DNA of 55,283 bases from Carex sylvatica (taxonomy: Eukaryota; Streptophyta; Magnoliopsida; Poales; Cyperaceae), in NCBI GenBank assembly GCA_964058845.1, contig CAXKVR010000317.1, positions 1 to 55,283 of the forward strand. The letters are read 5' to 3'. The position numbers and the translations under genes are program-made. Shown here piece by piece: positions 12,051 to 22,832 of this stretch (the first letter of the stretch is position 1; each line of letters starts with the position of its first letter). The notes under the pieces are model-generated. The model worked only from the letters and a program-made list of their open reading frames with translations. It did no database searches and was not told the DNA's origin.

Positions 12051-12181
12051 GGGAAAATTGTGAGAATGCCATTACAAAATCTTGGAAATGTGAGAATGCC
12101 ACTACAAACTTTAAAATTGTGAGAATGCCACTATAAAACTGCTAAATTGTGAAAATGCCATTAATGATGTATTTTTATACT
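12051..12181 (+). repeat. MULE left terminal inverted repeat
   Basis: 131 bp, identical by eye to the complement of 24149-24279 and of 22833-22963. It contains four tandem degenerate units of the type TGTGAGAATGCCAnTA, spaced about 30 bp, plausibly transposase-binding sites. Beyond 12181 the true left and right ends diverge. Confidence 0.92.
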
Positions 12182-12289
12182 GTTTTTATTAAGAATTAAT
12201 TTAAAAAAACTATTTTAGTATACGTATTTCTGTATTTCCAATTTTACCCTTCATATAATTAATTTGAGTACTTTCCACAGTACGCCTCC

Positions 12290-12560
12290 AGTCCAGAGGC
12301 GATCGGCGATTCCTCCATACGCGAATCCTCCATACGCGAATCCTCCATAAGCGATCGGCGATTCCTCCTCTACTCGCCGCCGCCTCCTCCTCTGATCAAC
12401 GATTAGAGCGATCCCTCCTCCCTAATCGCCGCCTCCTCCTTCTCCTCCTAGTCGCCTCCTCCTCCTCCTCCTACCCAGCGCACTAACCCTAATCGCCTCC
12501 TACCCAGCACCCTAATTTGCAATTTGTGTTCGTGAGGTTTGAATCCGAGATCGCTGATAA
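12290..12560 (+). promoter_or_regulatory. GC-rich CTCCTCC leader-like subterminal region
   Basis: A locally GC-rich stretch with repeated CTCCTCC and a 16-bp unit resembling GAATCCTCCATACGC repeated about three times near 12311-12352. This composition is typical of plant 5' leaders and may be the transcribed leader of a plus-strand transcript starting in the left terminal repeat, or sequence captured from a host gene. The mirror copy is at 22454-22724. No TATA element was identified. Confidence 0.4.
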
Positions 12561-12653
12561 AAGGTAATAATTTCCATCTCTATTGTTTTCTCCAGATAAG
12601 CAAAATTTTGATATTTTGTTTGGATTCGAGATCACTAGTAAAAAGTTTGAATC

Positions 12654-12791
12654 CGAAATGGTGATCAGCAAATTCGAATTTCTCCTGGCAGAGATACACA
12701 ACACCAAAACCATTCCAGGCATTATAGTGCTGCTCATCCACTTGAAGAGCACTCATGTAGCACTTTATCCCGTTCTCATAATCCTCCATTG
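12654..12791 (-). pseudogene. Captured CDC27/APC3 TPR exon (left copy)
   Basis: Translates to a tetratricopeptide stretch containing EDYENGIKCYMSALQVDE and HYNAWNGFGVVYL, ending near EKFEFADHHF. This matches my recollection of the plant CDC27/APC3 (HOBBIT) anaphase-promoting-complex subunit, whose TPR repeats scaffold the complex in the nucleus. The exon is preceded by an intron-like tract ending in AG (antisense in this copy), as expected for genomic DNA captured with intron sequence. After about 46 residues the similarity stops and the frame closes. It is a gene fragment, not a working gene, and lies antisense to the neighbouring NHX exons. Confidence 0.75.
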
Positions 12792-13162
12792 CTGTGTATC
12801 TATTTTACCATAAACATAGAAAAATTTGTTAAATAAATGAAATGAAGGACCTTGGAACCAAAAGAATGGTAAATTGGTAAAAACATAATAGTGTACCAGA
12901 CGTCCAGACCAAGTCAACTGGTACCATTGTACCAGCGTACCAGTATCGGTACTGGTACGGCAACACTACTGGTAATAGTGTACCAGACCAAGTCAGCAGG
13001 GGAGCAAATCAATTTTTAGCATTTTTTATTTTAATCTAAGTTTCTGTGAACTTTTCTTCTCTTTTCTAGCTTTTCATTTTAGTTTAAGGTCAACTGCTTT
13101 TGAGCAATAACAACTTGTGAAAATTGTGAAAATTAGGCAATAACAACTTGTGAAAATTTTAG

Positions 13163-13654
13163 GGGCTTTGCACTGGAGGAGTCATTCTATTGACCACTCA
13201 AGGGAAGAATTCCAAAATTCTTGTATTTAGTGAAGATCTTTTCTTCATTTATTTGCTCCCTCCTATCATTTTCAATGCCGGGTAATTTTCTTTCTTTCTT
13301 TCTAATTATGATTTGCCTTTGCTAATAGCAGGGTAGGGTTCTGTACATAACATTACTAAAAAATGATAATTTCTCAGTAGAGTTCTGGTACAGACTGTAC
13401 AGTATGGATACGGATACTAGACCTGATTGCCACACCTTATTACAGTCTGTGGCATAGTATTATTCAATGCAGCAGCTCAATTGGTTCTGGTTAAGTGCCA
13501 TTACTTAATACTATAAAGAAAGAATTTCAGAAAATTATGTTAATTTATTTCTCCAGGTTTCAGGTCAAAAAGAAGCAGTTCTTTCGTAACTTTATGACAA
13601 TTGTTCTATTTGGTGCTGTTGGGACGCTGATATCATTTGTTATCATTTCTCTAG
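13163..13654 (+). pseudogene. Captured NHX antiporter exons (left copy)
   Basis: Two adjoining exons of a vacuolar-type Na+/H+ exchanger. Exon a (13163-13281) encodes GLCTGGVILLTTQGK and then FSEDLFFIYLLPPIIFNAG; exon b (13557-13654) encodes FQVKKKQFFRNFMTIVLFG through ISFVIISLG. Both have GT/AG borders, and the split codon across the 275-bp intron restores glycine, so the host intron was captured too. FFIYLLPPIIFNAG is the conserved membrane segment linked to amiloride binding and transport in plant NHX proteins. Only about 70 residues of a protein of about 540 are present and no start is seen, so this is a Pack-MULE-style fragment. Confidence 0.85.
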
Positions 13655-14104
13655 GTTTGCCTTCTTCTGTCTCTCTTCTATCAATCTATGGTCACCATGT
13701 CTTCGTTTAAGCATTACCAGAGTTGTTATATATAATCTCTTTTTTGAAAAAAAAAAAAAAATAGCAGCAGCAGATACAAGGAAAGGTGTTATTCTGCTAG
13801 TACCAGTACATCTCCCCTACTATAGACTTTTGAGGACTGCTTCCTGCTTGTTACCATTAAATTTTCCTCATGCTGGTACTTTCCATCTGGTATGGGTGCA
13901 TCCAAACCATACCATTTTCGCTAGCTAGTTTACACCAGTATTGATTGTTTGTTTCTGGTACAATCTATATTCTCATAAACTAAAGAAGTTAACAAGTAAA
14001 TTTCTTCTTTATTCTCATAACTGTGGGCTAGACTAACATTTTCCTTTAAAAACAATGCCCCTCTGCAAAATCATGTATAGTAAAAAAAATACAATATGTA
14101 CTAC

Positions 14105-14173
14105 CTTCTCACTTTCACCTTTCTTGCACAGCCCATCTATTAGTGTGTTGTAGGTCACAACATTAGAAGGATG
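14105..14173 (-). pseudogene. Captured PPR motif (left copy)
   Basis: On the minus strand this reads PSNVVTYNTLIDGLCKKGE followed by SEK, an almost ideal pentatricopeptide repeat. Only about two thirds of one 35-residue repeat is present. It touches the start codon of the GRF zinc-finger gene on the opposite strand (14171-14173). It is far better preserved than the PPR relic at 7440-8790, so it was probably acquired from an intact PPR gene. Confidence 0.7.
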
Positions 14174-14670
14174 CATCGCCATCAGTCCTCCTTTGGGAAC
14201 TCCACGCAATCGATTTCATCCACCGTCGCCCAGCCGAGTGACAGTTTGTTGCCAATCGTGCAATGTCCGAATTGCGGGATCAATGTGAAGAGACTTGTGA
14301 GCGGTACCACAGCAAATCCAAAGAGAGTATTCTACAAATGCATAAACTACAAAAATGTACATAGTCATATGGTTTTATTTTATTTTGCAAACATAAGAGT
14401 TAGCACTTAAATAAAATAATTGACATGTGATTTTATTTTATTTTGCAGAAGTCATCTTCGTGTAGGTTTTGGATGTGGGAAGAGGACTACGAGGATCATC
14501 TTCGTGACATTGGAGTTGTGGGCATGCGGAATGATTTGAATTGTCGAATTGTCGCTCGATTTGATAATGATATTGGAAAATTGAAGAAACTAGCGGAGAA
14601 GATAATATTCCTTCTTGTTATAAATATTGTTGTGATGATTTGTATTTTGATTGTAATTATGCGCAAGTAG
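14171..14670 (+). CDS. GRF zinc-finger protein with C-terminal membrane segment
   Basis: Two exons (14171-14356 and 14449-14670), joined by a 92-bp GT-AG intron, give about 135 residues. The first exon has CPNCG (about residues 38-42) and FYKC; the second starts KSSSCRFWMWEEDY. Together they form a GRF-type zinc finger (cysteines in CPNC, YKC and SSC plus the FWMW motif), a small module that in other proteins binds single-stranded nucleic acid. The C-terminus (about residues 113-132) is a run of I, L, V and M ending in MRK, a likely membrane anchor. Plant genomes carry many such GRF/membrane proteins of unknown role. Here it is convergent with the transposase, the position that mudrB holds in maize MuDR, but I see no mudrB similarity. 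It may be a captured host gene or an element-borne accessory gene. Confidence 0.6.
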
Positions 14671-15564
14671 TATTAGGAGGTGTTTCTAGTATTAGGAGGT
14701 GTTTCTAGTATTTTGATTTGTATTTGTGAATTCTTAATTGTTTTGAGAATTGGCATAGATGAGAATTGACTTAGGGTTTTACTGGGAACTTTTTGTGAAC
14801 TCTTAATTTTAATTTTAGTTGTTTTTTTTTAGATTTTCAATTGCAGTAGAATAAAATATACTATAGAAAAACAACTATTCATCAAATCAAGAAACAAATT
14901 AAGTTTCCTCTTTAAATTAATCCACAACAGATTTAAGGGAACCATATATGAACAGGCTAAAAATATACATCAAGGAGCAAACCAAGCTTTATACAAACAC
15001 TTTCCTCTTTAAATCTTCAACAGATTTAACTCGATCATTTAAGGGAATCAGATATATATATATATGCATGGATGAAAATAGCAAATAGCAAATATCAAAT
15101 GCAAATATCAAATGCAAATAGCAAATATCAAATGCAAATAGCAAATATCAAATGCAAATAGCAAATATACACTTTCCTCTTTAAATAGCAAATAGCAAAT
15201 ATCAAATGCAATAACACAAAAATTACAAATATCAAATAGCAAATATCAAATGCAATAACACAAAAATTACAAATATCAAATAGCAAATATCAAATGCAAT
15301 AACACAAAAACAGTAATTTTACAATTTTGCAAATATTACAAATATCAAATAGCAATTTTGCAAAATGACTCCTGCCATCTATTAAAATCTAAAAACTACT
15401 AAGTGCACCAAGGCTTCAATCTTCTCCTTAAGCAAAAGTGATCTCTTTTCCTGCTAAGTATTGATTGATCTTCTCTTTCTGCAAGAACAAAACAATATAG
15501 TTGGTGTGCAATCTTTCAAAACAGCCCCTACAAATTTTCAAAATAAGTGATTCCATAATGATAT
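14671..15564. other. Convergent intergenic region of MULE
   Basis: Lies between the GRF gene and the 3' end of the transposase. It holds a duplicated TAGTATTAGGAGGTGTTTC unit near 14668-14708, AT-rich DNA, and the AAATAGCAAATATCAAATGC minisatellite. Both genes should terminate here. On the minus strand, an AG-bordered stretch just past the transposase stop (mirror position about 19537-19560) could be an optional last exon. Confidence 0.5.
15078..15340 (+). repeat. AAATAGCAAATATCAAATGC minisatellite (left copy)
   Basis: Many tandem degenerate copies of about 10-20 bp built from CAAATA(G/T)C and CAAATGC, with a longer unit of about 52 bp ending in ATAACACAAAAATTACAAAT repeated about three times. 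Mirrored at 19674-19936 with the same length, although tandem repeats usually change fast, which supports recent origin of the arms. Confidence 0.8.
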
Positions 15565-17974
15565 TTACCTCTTATTAGTGCTTGGTCTAGAATTTGAAGC
15601 ATCCTCAGGATTCTCGGAAATACTAGCTTTGCATGTCCTTTCTTGATGGCCAAATTGCTTGCATCGCCTGCATTTTTGTCTTCTTGTCCTCAACTCCAAA
15701 CAACCATGAATCCTCTCCTTTCTAGGCCTACCGGGTGGTCTTTTCATTGGAGGTGGCTCAACTTTGAATCCAGGATCAACAGTCACCCATTGTGACTTGT
15801 CAGTCATAGGTCTGATCACACCCTCGTATGCAACTCTGAATTTAGCAATTGAGAAATACTCGTGCACATAATCCTCCATACATGCTCCTCTAAGTGTGCA
15901 AATGAATGCAATGGCATGCATGCATGGCTTACCAGTAAGTTGCCACTCCCTACATGTACACTCTTGTCTATCCAATTCAACCGCATGCCTCCATGGCTTG
16001 CCTTCCGAGTCTATTCCACTCACCTCCGCGCAGTTATTACCACCTCGACTGATTTTGACCTTACTTGTATTCCTACTCTTTGCATTCAATTGTTGGACGA
16101 CATTTGGAAGAATAACACCTTCAAGTTTACTCCCTATTGTTCTCCTTTTGTCAAATGTTACCATAATCAATTGCCTGATCTGATCAATGAGATCAACGAT
16201 ATGCAAACCCTTGTAATGTTTAATCCAACTGTTAAAACTCTCTGATATGTTATTATTCACATACTCACACTTTGTTAGCTCAGAGAACTTACTTCTACAC
16301 CAAAGGTGCTTGTGATTCTTTCTGAGAAATTCAATAGCTGCTGGTGCTGCTTCATTAATCATACTCAAATGGTACTCGCTCTTCTCTATGCTGTACGCCT
16401 TTGCTGCGGGCCACATGTGAGTAGCAAAGACCTCACCATGGAACTTCTTTTTGAAGTTTGTCATCAAATGTCTCATGCATTCCCTATGCTCTGATTCGGG
16501 AAATACGTTTGCAATAGCCCTTTCAAGTCCCTTTCCTGCATCTGAAGATATTGCCAAACCTGGTGGAGTTCCAATTGCCCTTTTCAGCTGAGCCATGAAC
16601 CATCCCCAATTTTCGGTTGTTTCCAAGTCAAAAACTCCATATGCAACTGGGTACAACCAGTTGTGCCCATCAACACCTGCAGCAGCCGCCAATTGACCCT
16701 TATACTTGCCCGTCAAATGAGTTGAATCAACACCCAAGTATGGTCTACATCCATGTAGAAATCCATCGATACATGGTTTTAGAGCCACAAATATCTTGTT
16801 AAACACCATCTTATTGCCAACCCTTTTGCAATCTATCTCAACAATACTCCCAGGACATCTTTTCTCCAACTCACCCTTAAAATTGTACATCAATTGAAAG
16901 CTTTCCTCCCACGACCCGTGGATCCCTTCAAGTGCAGCTTTCCTTCCCAACCAAGCCTTGTCATAAGACACCTTGACATGAAACTCGTCTTCTAATTTAT
17001 TCTTTACTGCCTTGGCTCCAGCCGAGGGATTCTTTCTTAACCAATCTCCCACTCTATCTGATACCCAAGAACTAGAAGCCATTTTTCCGTCAACCATAGT
17101 AGTGGATGGGCAACAATGATCATGTGGTAATACCTTCACCTGTAATTACAAACAAAAGTTTTAACAAATTTATATATTCATCACATATTTGAATCATAAA
17201 TATATGCGACTAAATTATGCATGCATACCATGAATGTTTTCTTATCTTGGAGTATAGAAGCATGAATTCTCCAAGGACAACTAGGATCTTTGCATTTTCC
17301 TATGAACCTGGTCTTGTCCGACTTCACCGTATGAACTTCAAACTCATTTTTAATTGCAAAATGTCTCAATGACTTCTTAAAGGCATCTACATTAGGAAAT
17401 AATTCACCAACCGCTATTTTAGGGTTTTCATAGTCAAATGAAACGACCTGTTCACTGTCAACGGCATCATCTATAATTGCATCCTCATCCTCCAAAATAG
17501 GATCTGAACCAATGTGCTCCTCATGTACAGCCTCATCACCATGGCAATAAATATCTTCATCATTAACACCCACATATTCATCAGGATCAGGATTAGGATC
17601 GTCAAATTGATCAGGTTGCCCTGCAGTCTGACTGGTATGAGATGCCCCTACCTGACTTTCAAGTGCAATAGATGGTGCTGGCTGGGATGAAGTGTTACAC
17701 CCCTGAGAGCTCTCCACTTGGCTCTGATTATAAGCAGTTTCTGGGTCAACCCTATATGTAAAAGTGTAATGTTAGATTATACATGTAAAAGTGAATTCTT
17801 ATTTTATTGCAATTTAAGACTTTAATTGTACTAGTCAGTTTATAGGCATCATAAAAAAATCAATTTCATTCTTTAGACATCATAACTTAATCGAGATCTC
17901 AATTTCAGTTAAACTTCATAGTCATTTACTCATAAATCTTATACTTACCCACTAGGAATCCATGACTTGTCCAT
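15565..17974 (-). CDS. MURA-like MULE transposase, three exons
   Basis: Proposed exons are 17974-17949, 17751-17229 and 17139-15565, with GT-AG introns of 197 and 89 bp and conserved frame, giving about 707 residues. The start ATG at 17974 (MDKSWIPSG) is chosen because its exon has a GTAAGT donor and joins in phase. Exon 2 carries an acidic region and the Mutator DNA-binding domain (FPNVDAFKKSLRHFAI through CPWRIHAS). Within exon 3, the DDE core has candidate catalytic residues D138 (GVDSTH), D200 (ISSDAGKG) and E300 (NISESFN). A SWIM zinc finger follows (C394, C396, C407, H409), then an AT-hook (KRPPGRPRK, 466-474) and a CCHC knuckle (C490, C493, H498, C503). No stops or frameshifts were seen. 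Such proteins cut and join the terminal repeats in the nucleus. Alternative splicing near the stop could add about seven basic residues. Confidence 0.85.
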
Positions 17975-18231
17975 TTAAACTTCAGCACGAATCTCAATGC
18001 AATTTATATATAGTGCTGGTCATTCTTGTTGGAGCATTCTGTCAATAAAGGGAAAAAAAAAATCGACATAAATGCAACATCAAATTACCATGATTCAACA
18101 TATAATGCATCTGGTATATATATTAGTTATAATGGCATCAGCACCATACTGGTCAGGTGAATTGCATTATTTACATCCTTTTCACACATGGATAAAGGAT
18201 AATTGTTCATTTTAGTGTCTCTAAAAAAAAC
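16783..18231. other. Spacer of the inverted repeat (1,449 bp)
   Basis: The only single-copy part between the arms. It holds the 5' part of transposase exon 3, exons 1 and 2, both introns, the start region and the first copy of the 107-bp direct repeat. It would form the loop of a hairpin transcript. Confidence 0.85.
18124..18230 (+). repeat. 107-bp direct repeat, inner copy
   Basis: Identical by eye to 22964-23070 (both begin TAGTTATAATGGCATCAGC and end CTCTAAAAAAAA). The pair brackets the inserted inverted copy 18231-22963, so it is a duplication of the insertion site. The single base 18231 (c) belongs to neither repeat nor arm. The word CTCTAAAA occurs both at the end of this repeat and in the native sequence next to the arm breakpoint, a possible microhomology. 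Confidence 0.88.
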
Positions 18232-19449
18232 CTAAAACCATGTATCGATGGATTTCTACATGGATGTAGACCATACTTGGGTGTTGATTCAACTCATTTG
18301 ACGGGCAAGTATAAGGGTCAATTGGCGGCTGCTGCAGGTGTTGATGGGCACAACTGGTTGTACCCAGTTGCATATGGAGTTTTTGACTTGGAAACAACCG
18401 AAAATTGGGGATGGTTCATGGCTCAGCTGAAAAGGGCAATTGGAACTCCACCAGGTTTGGCAATATCTTCAGATGCAGGAAAGGGACTTGAAAGGGCTAT
18501 TGCAAACGTATTTCCCGAATCAGAGCATAGGGAATGCATGAGACATTTGATGACAAACTTCAAAAAGAAGTTCCATGGTGAGGTCTTTGCTACTCACATG
18601 TGGCCCGCAGCAAAGGCGTACAGCATAGAGAAGAGCGAGTACCATTTGAGTATGATTAATGAAGCAGCACCAGCAGCTATTGAATTTCTCAGAAAGAATC
18701 ACAAGCACCTTTGGTGTAGAAGTAAGTTCTCTGAGCTAACAAAGTGTGAGTATGTGAATAATAACATATCAGAGAGTTTTAACAGTTGGATTAAACATTA
18801 CAAGGGTTTGCATATCGTTGATCTCATTGATCAGATCAGGCAATTGATTATGGTAACATTTGACAAAAGGAGAACAATAGGGAGTAAACTTGAAGGTGTT
18901 ATTCTTCCAAATGTCGTCCAACAATTGAATGCAAAGAGTAGGAATACAAGTAAGGTCAAAATCAGTCGAGGTGGTAATAACTGCGCGGAGGTGAGTGGAA
19001 TAGACTCGGAAGGCAAGCCATGGAGGCATGCGGTTGAATTGGATAGACAAGAGTGTACATGTAGGGAGTGGCAACTTACTGGTAAGCCATGCATGCATGC
19101 CATTGCATTCATTTGCACACTTAGAGGAGCATGTATGGAGGATTATGTGCACGAGTATTTCTCAATTGCTAAATTCAGAGTTGCATACGAGGGTGTGATC
19201 AGACCTATGACTGACAAGTCACAATGGGTGACTGTTGATCCTGGATTCAAAGTTGAGCCACCTCCAATGAAAAGACCACCCGGTAGGCCTAGAAAGGAGA
19301 GGATTCATGGTTGTTTGGAGTTGAGGACAAGAAGACAAAAATGCAGGCGATGCAAGCAATTTGGCCATCAAGAAAGGACATGCAAAGCTAGTATTTCCGA
19401 GAATCCTGAGGATGCTTCAAATTCTAGACCAAGCACTAATAAGAGGTAA
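18232..19449 (+). pseudogene. 5'-truncated transposase copy in right arm
   Basis: Encodes 405 residues identical to the end of the intact transposase, from L120 of exon 3 onward, so it keeps the DDE residues, SWIM finger, AT-hook and CCHC knuckle. It lacks exons 1-2 and the DNA-binding domain. The frame runs back only to a TAA at 18193 without an ATG. It is not expected to make protein. Its importance is as the complementary strand of the hairpin. Confidence 0.88.
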
Positions 19450-19673
19450 ATATCATTATGGAATCACTTATTTTGAAAATTTGTAGGGGCTGTTTTGAAA
19501 GATTGCACACCAACTATATTGTTTTGTTCTTGCAGAAAGAGAAGATCAATCAATACTTAGCAGGAAAAGAGATCACTTTTGCTTAAGGAGAAGATTGAAG
19601 CCTTGGTGCACTTAGTAGTTTTTAGATTTTAATAGATGGCAGGAGTCATTTTGCAAAATTGCTATTTGATATT

Positions 19674-19936
19674 TGTAATATTTGCAAAATTGTAAAATTA
19701 CTGTTTTTGTGTTATTGCATTTGATATTTGCTATTTGATATTTGTAATTTTTGTGTTATTGCATTTGATATTTGCTATTTGATATTTGTAATTTTTGTGT
19801 TATTGCATTTGATATTTGCTATTTGCTATTTAAAGAGGAAAGTGTATATTTGCTATTTGCATTTGATATTTGCTATTTGCATTTGATATTTGCTATTTGC
19901 ATTTGATATTTGCATTTGATATTTGCTATTTGCTAT
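19674..19936 (-). repeat. Minisatellite (right-arm copy)
   Basis: Exact mirror in position and length of 15078-15340, read here as GCATTTGATATTTGCTATTT units. Confidence 0.8.
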
Positions 19937-20343
19937 TTTCATCCATGCATATATATATATATCTGATTCCCTTAAATGATCGAGTTAAATCTGTTGAAGA
20001 TTTAAAGAGGAAAGTGTTTGTATAAAGCTTGGTTTGCTCCTTGATGTATATTTTTAGCCTGTTCATATATGGTTCCCTTAAATCTGTTGTGGATTAATTT
20101 AAAGAGGAAACTTAATTTGTTTCTTGATTTGATGAATAGTTGTTTTTCTATAGTATATTTTATTCTACTGCAATTGAAAATCTAAAAAAAAACAACTAAA
20201 ATTAAAATTAAGAGTTCACAAAAAGTTCCCAGTAAAACCCTAAGTCAATTCTCATCTATGCCAATTCTCAAAACAATTAAGAATTCACAAATACAAATCA
20301 AAATACTAGAAACACCTCCTAATACTAGAAACACCTCCTAATA

Positions 20344-20843
20344 CTACTTGCGCATAATTACAATCAAAATACAAATCATCACAACAATATTTATAACAAG
20401 AAGGAATATTATCTTCTCCGCTAGTTTCTTCAATTTTCCAATATCATTATCAAATCGAGCGACAATTCGACAATTCAAATCATTCCGCATGCCCACAACT
20501 CCAATGTCACGAAGATGATCCTCGTAGTCCTCTTCCCACATCCAAAACCTACACGAAGATGACTTCTGCAAAATAAAATAAAATCACATGTCAATTATTT
20601 TATTTAAGTGCTAACTCTTATGTTTGCAAAATAAAATAAAACCATATGACTATGTACATTTTTGTAGTTTATGCATTTGTAGAATACTCTCTTTGGATTT
20701 GCTGTGGTACCGCTCACAAGTCTCTTCACATTGATCCCGCAATTCGGACATTGCACGATTGGCAACAAACTGTCACTCGGCTGGGCGACGGTGGATGAAA
20801 TCGATTGCGTGGAGTTCCCAAAGGAGGACTGATGGCGATGCAT
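20344..20843 (-). CDS. GRF zinc-finger protein, right-arm copy
   Basis: Mirror duplicate of 14171-14670: exons 20843-20658 and 20565-20344, same predicted protein of about 135 residues with no difference seen. It keeps its ATG, splice sites and stop, and it also keeps an upstream terminal-repeat copy (22833-22963), so either copy could be expressed. Its transcript would be the sense partner of antisense RNA from read-through of the arm on the opposite strand. Confidence 0.55.
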
Positions 20844-20909
20844 CCTTCTAATGTTGTGACCTACAACACACTAATAGATGGGCTGTGCAAGAAAGGTGAA
20901 AGTGAGAAG
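20841..20909 (+). pseudogene. Captured PPR motif (right copy)
   Basis: Mirror of 14105-14173, reading NVVTYNTLIDGLCKKGE on the plus strand. It is a fragment only. Confidence 0.7.
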
Positions 20910-21359
20910 GTAGTACATATTGTATTTTTTTTACTATACATGATTTTGCAGAGGGGCATTGTTTTTAAAGGAAAATGTTAGTCTAGCCCACAGTTATGAG
21001 AATAAAGAAGAAATTTACTTGTTAACTTCTTTAGTTTATGAGAATATAGATTGTACCAGAAACAAACAATCAATACTGGTGTAAACTAGCTAGCGAAAAT
21101 GGTATGGTTTGGATGCACCCATACCAGATGGAAAGTACCAGCATGAGGAAAATTTAATGGTAACAAGCAGGAAGCAGTCCTCAAAAGTCTATAGTAGGGG
21201 AGATGTACTGGTACTAGCAGAATAACACCTTTCCTTGTATCTGCTGCTGCTATTTTTTTTTTTTTTTCAAAAAAGAGATTATATATAACAGCTCTGGTAA
21301 TGCTTAAACGAAGACATGGTGACCATAGATTGATAGAAGAGAGACAGAAGAAGGCAAAC

Positions 21360-21851
21360 CTAGAGAAATGATAACAAATGATATCAGCGTCCCAACAGCA
21401 CCAAATAGAACAATTGTCATAAAGTTACGAAAGAACTGCTTCTTTTTGACCTGAAACCTGGAGAAATAAATTAACATAATTTTCTGAAATTCTTTCTTTA
21501 TAGTATTAAGTAATGGCACTTAACCAGAACCAATTGAGCTGCTGCATTGAATAATACTATGCCACAGACTGTAATAAGGTGTGGCAATCAGGTCTAGTAT
21601 CCGTATCCATACTGTACAGTCTGTACCAGAACTCTACTGAGAAATTATCATTTTTTAGTAATGTTATGTACAGAACCCTACCCTGCTATTAGCAAAGGCA
21701 AATCATAATTAGAAAGAAAGAAAGAAAATTACCCGGCATTGAAAATGATAGGAGGGAGCAAATAAATGAAGAAAAGATCTTCACTAAATACAAGAATTTT
21801 GGAATTCTTCCCTTGAGTGGTCAATAGAATGACTCCTCCAGTGCAAAGCCC
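21360..21851 (-). pseudogene. Captured NHX exons (right copy)
   Basis: Mirror of 13163-13654: exons 21851-21733 and 21457-21360 on the minus strand with the same retained intron. Together with the left copy it would place NHX exon sequence in the stem of the predicted hairpin. Confidence 0.85.
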
Positions 21852-22222
21852 CTAAAATTTTCACAAGTTGTTATTGCCTAATTTTCACAATTTTCACAAG
21901 TTGTTATTGCTCAAAAGCAGTTGACCTTAAACTAAAATGAAAAGCTAGAAAAGAGAAGAAAAGTTCACAGAAACTTAGATTAAAATAAAAAATGCTAAAA
22001 ATTGATTTGCTCCCCTGCTGACTTGGTCTGGTACACTATTACCAGTAGTGTTGCCGTACCAGTACCGATACTGGTACGCTGGTACAATGGTACCAGTTGA
22101 CTTGGTCTGGACGTCTGGTACACTATTATGTTTTTACCAATTTACCATTCTTTTGGTTCCAAGGTCCTTCATTTCATTTATTTAACAAATTTTTCTATGT
22201 TTATGGTAAAATAGATACACAG

Positions 22223-22360
22223 CAATGGAGGATTATGAGAACGGGATAAAGTGCTACATGAGTGCTCTTCAAGTGGATGAGCAGCACTATAATGCCTGGA
22301 ATGGTTTTGGTGTTGTGTATCTCTGCCAGGAGAAATTCGAATTTGCTGATCACCATTTCG
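22223..22360 (+). pseudogene. Captured CDC27/APC3 TPR exon (right copy)
   Basis: Mirror of 12654-12791. The plus strand shows the AG acceptor (22221-22222) directly before the exon, then EDYENGIKCYMSALQ and EKFEFADHHF before similarity ends. It is a fragment only. Confidence 0.75.
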
Positions 22361-22832
22361 GATTCAAACTTTTTACTAGTGATCTCGAATCCAAACAAAA
22401 TATCAAAATTTTGCTTATCTGGAGAAAACAATAGAGATGGAAATTATTACCTTTTATCAGCGATCTCGGATTCAAACCTCACGAACACAAATTGCAAATT
22501 AGGGTGCTGGGTAGGAGGCGATTAGGGTTAGTGCGCTGGGTAGGAGGAGGAGGAGGAGGCGACTAGGAGGAGAAGGAGGAGGCGGCGATTAGGGAGGAGG
22601 GATCGCTCTAATCGTTGATCAGAGGAGGAGGCGGCGGCGAGTAGAGGAGGAATCGCCGATCGCTTATGGAGGATTCGCGTATGGAGGATTCGCGTATGGA
22701 GGAATCGCCGATCGCCTCTGGACTGGAGGCGTACTGTGGAAAGTACTCAAATTAATTATATGAAGGGTAAAATTGGAAATACAGAAATACGTATACTAAA
22801 ATAGTTTTTTTAAATTAATTCTTAATAAAAAC

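Larger units (their letters stand above)
12051..16782 (+). repeat. Left arm of 4,732-bp inverted repeat
   Basis: Every base x in this arm pairs with base 35014-x in 18232-22963 with no net length difference. The only mismatch I noticed by eye is 13723 (t) against 21291 (g, complement c). The outer limit is the first base of the terminal repeat; the inner limit lies inside transposase exon 3, at codon L120 of that exon. Near-identity implies a recent duplication or gene conversion between arms. Confidence 0.93.

Noticed and set aside
15862..16802. Several plus-strand open frames over the transposase, and their mirrors at 18520-19152
   Set aside because: They are antisense shadows of the transposase exon, duplicated only because the arms are duplicated.
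18124..18230. Reading the 107-bp direct repeat as an ordinary target site duplication
   Set aside because: MULE duplications are about 9 bp; 107 bp needs a repair or replication mechanism, so it is treated as a separate observation.
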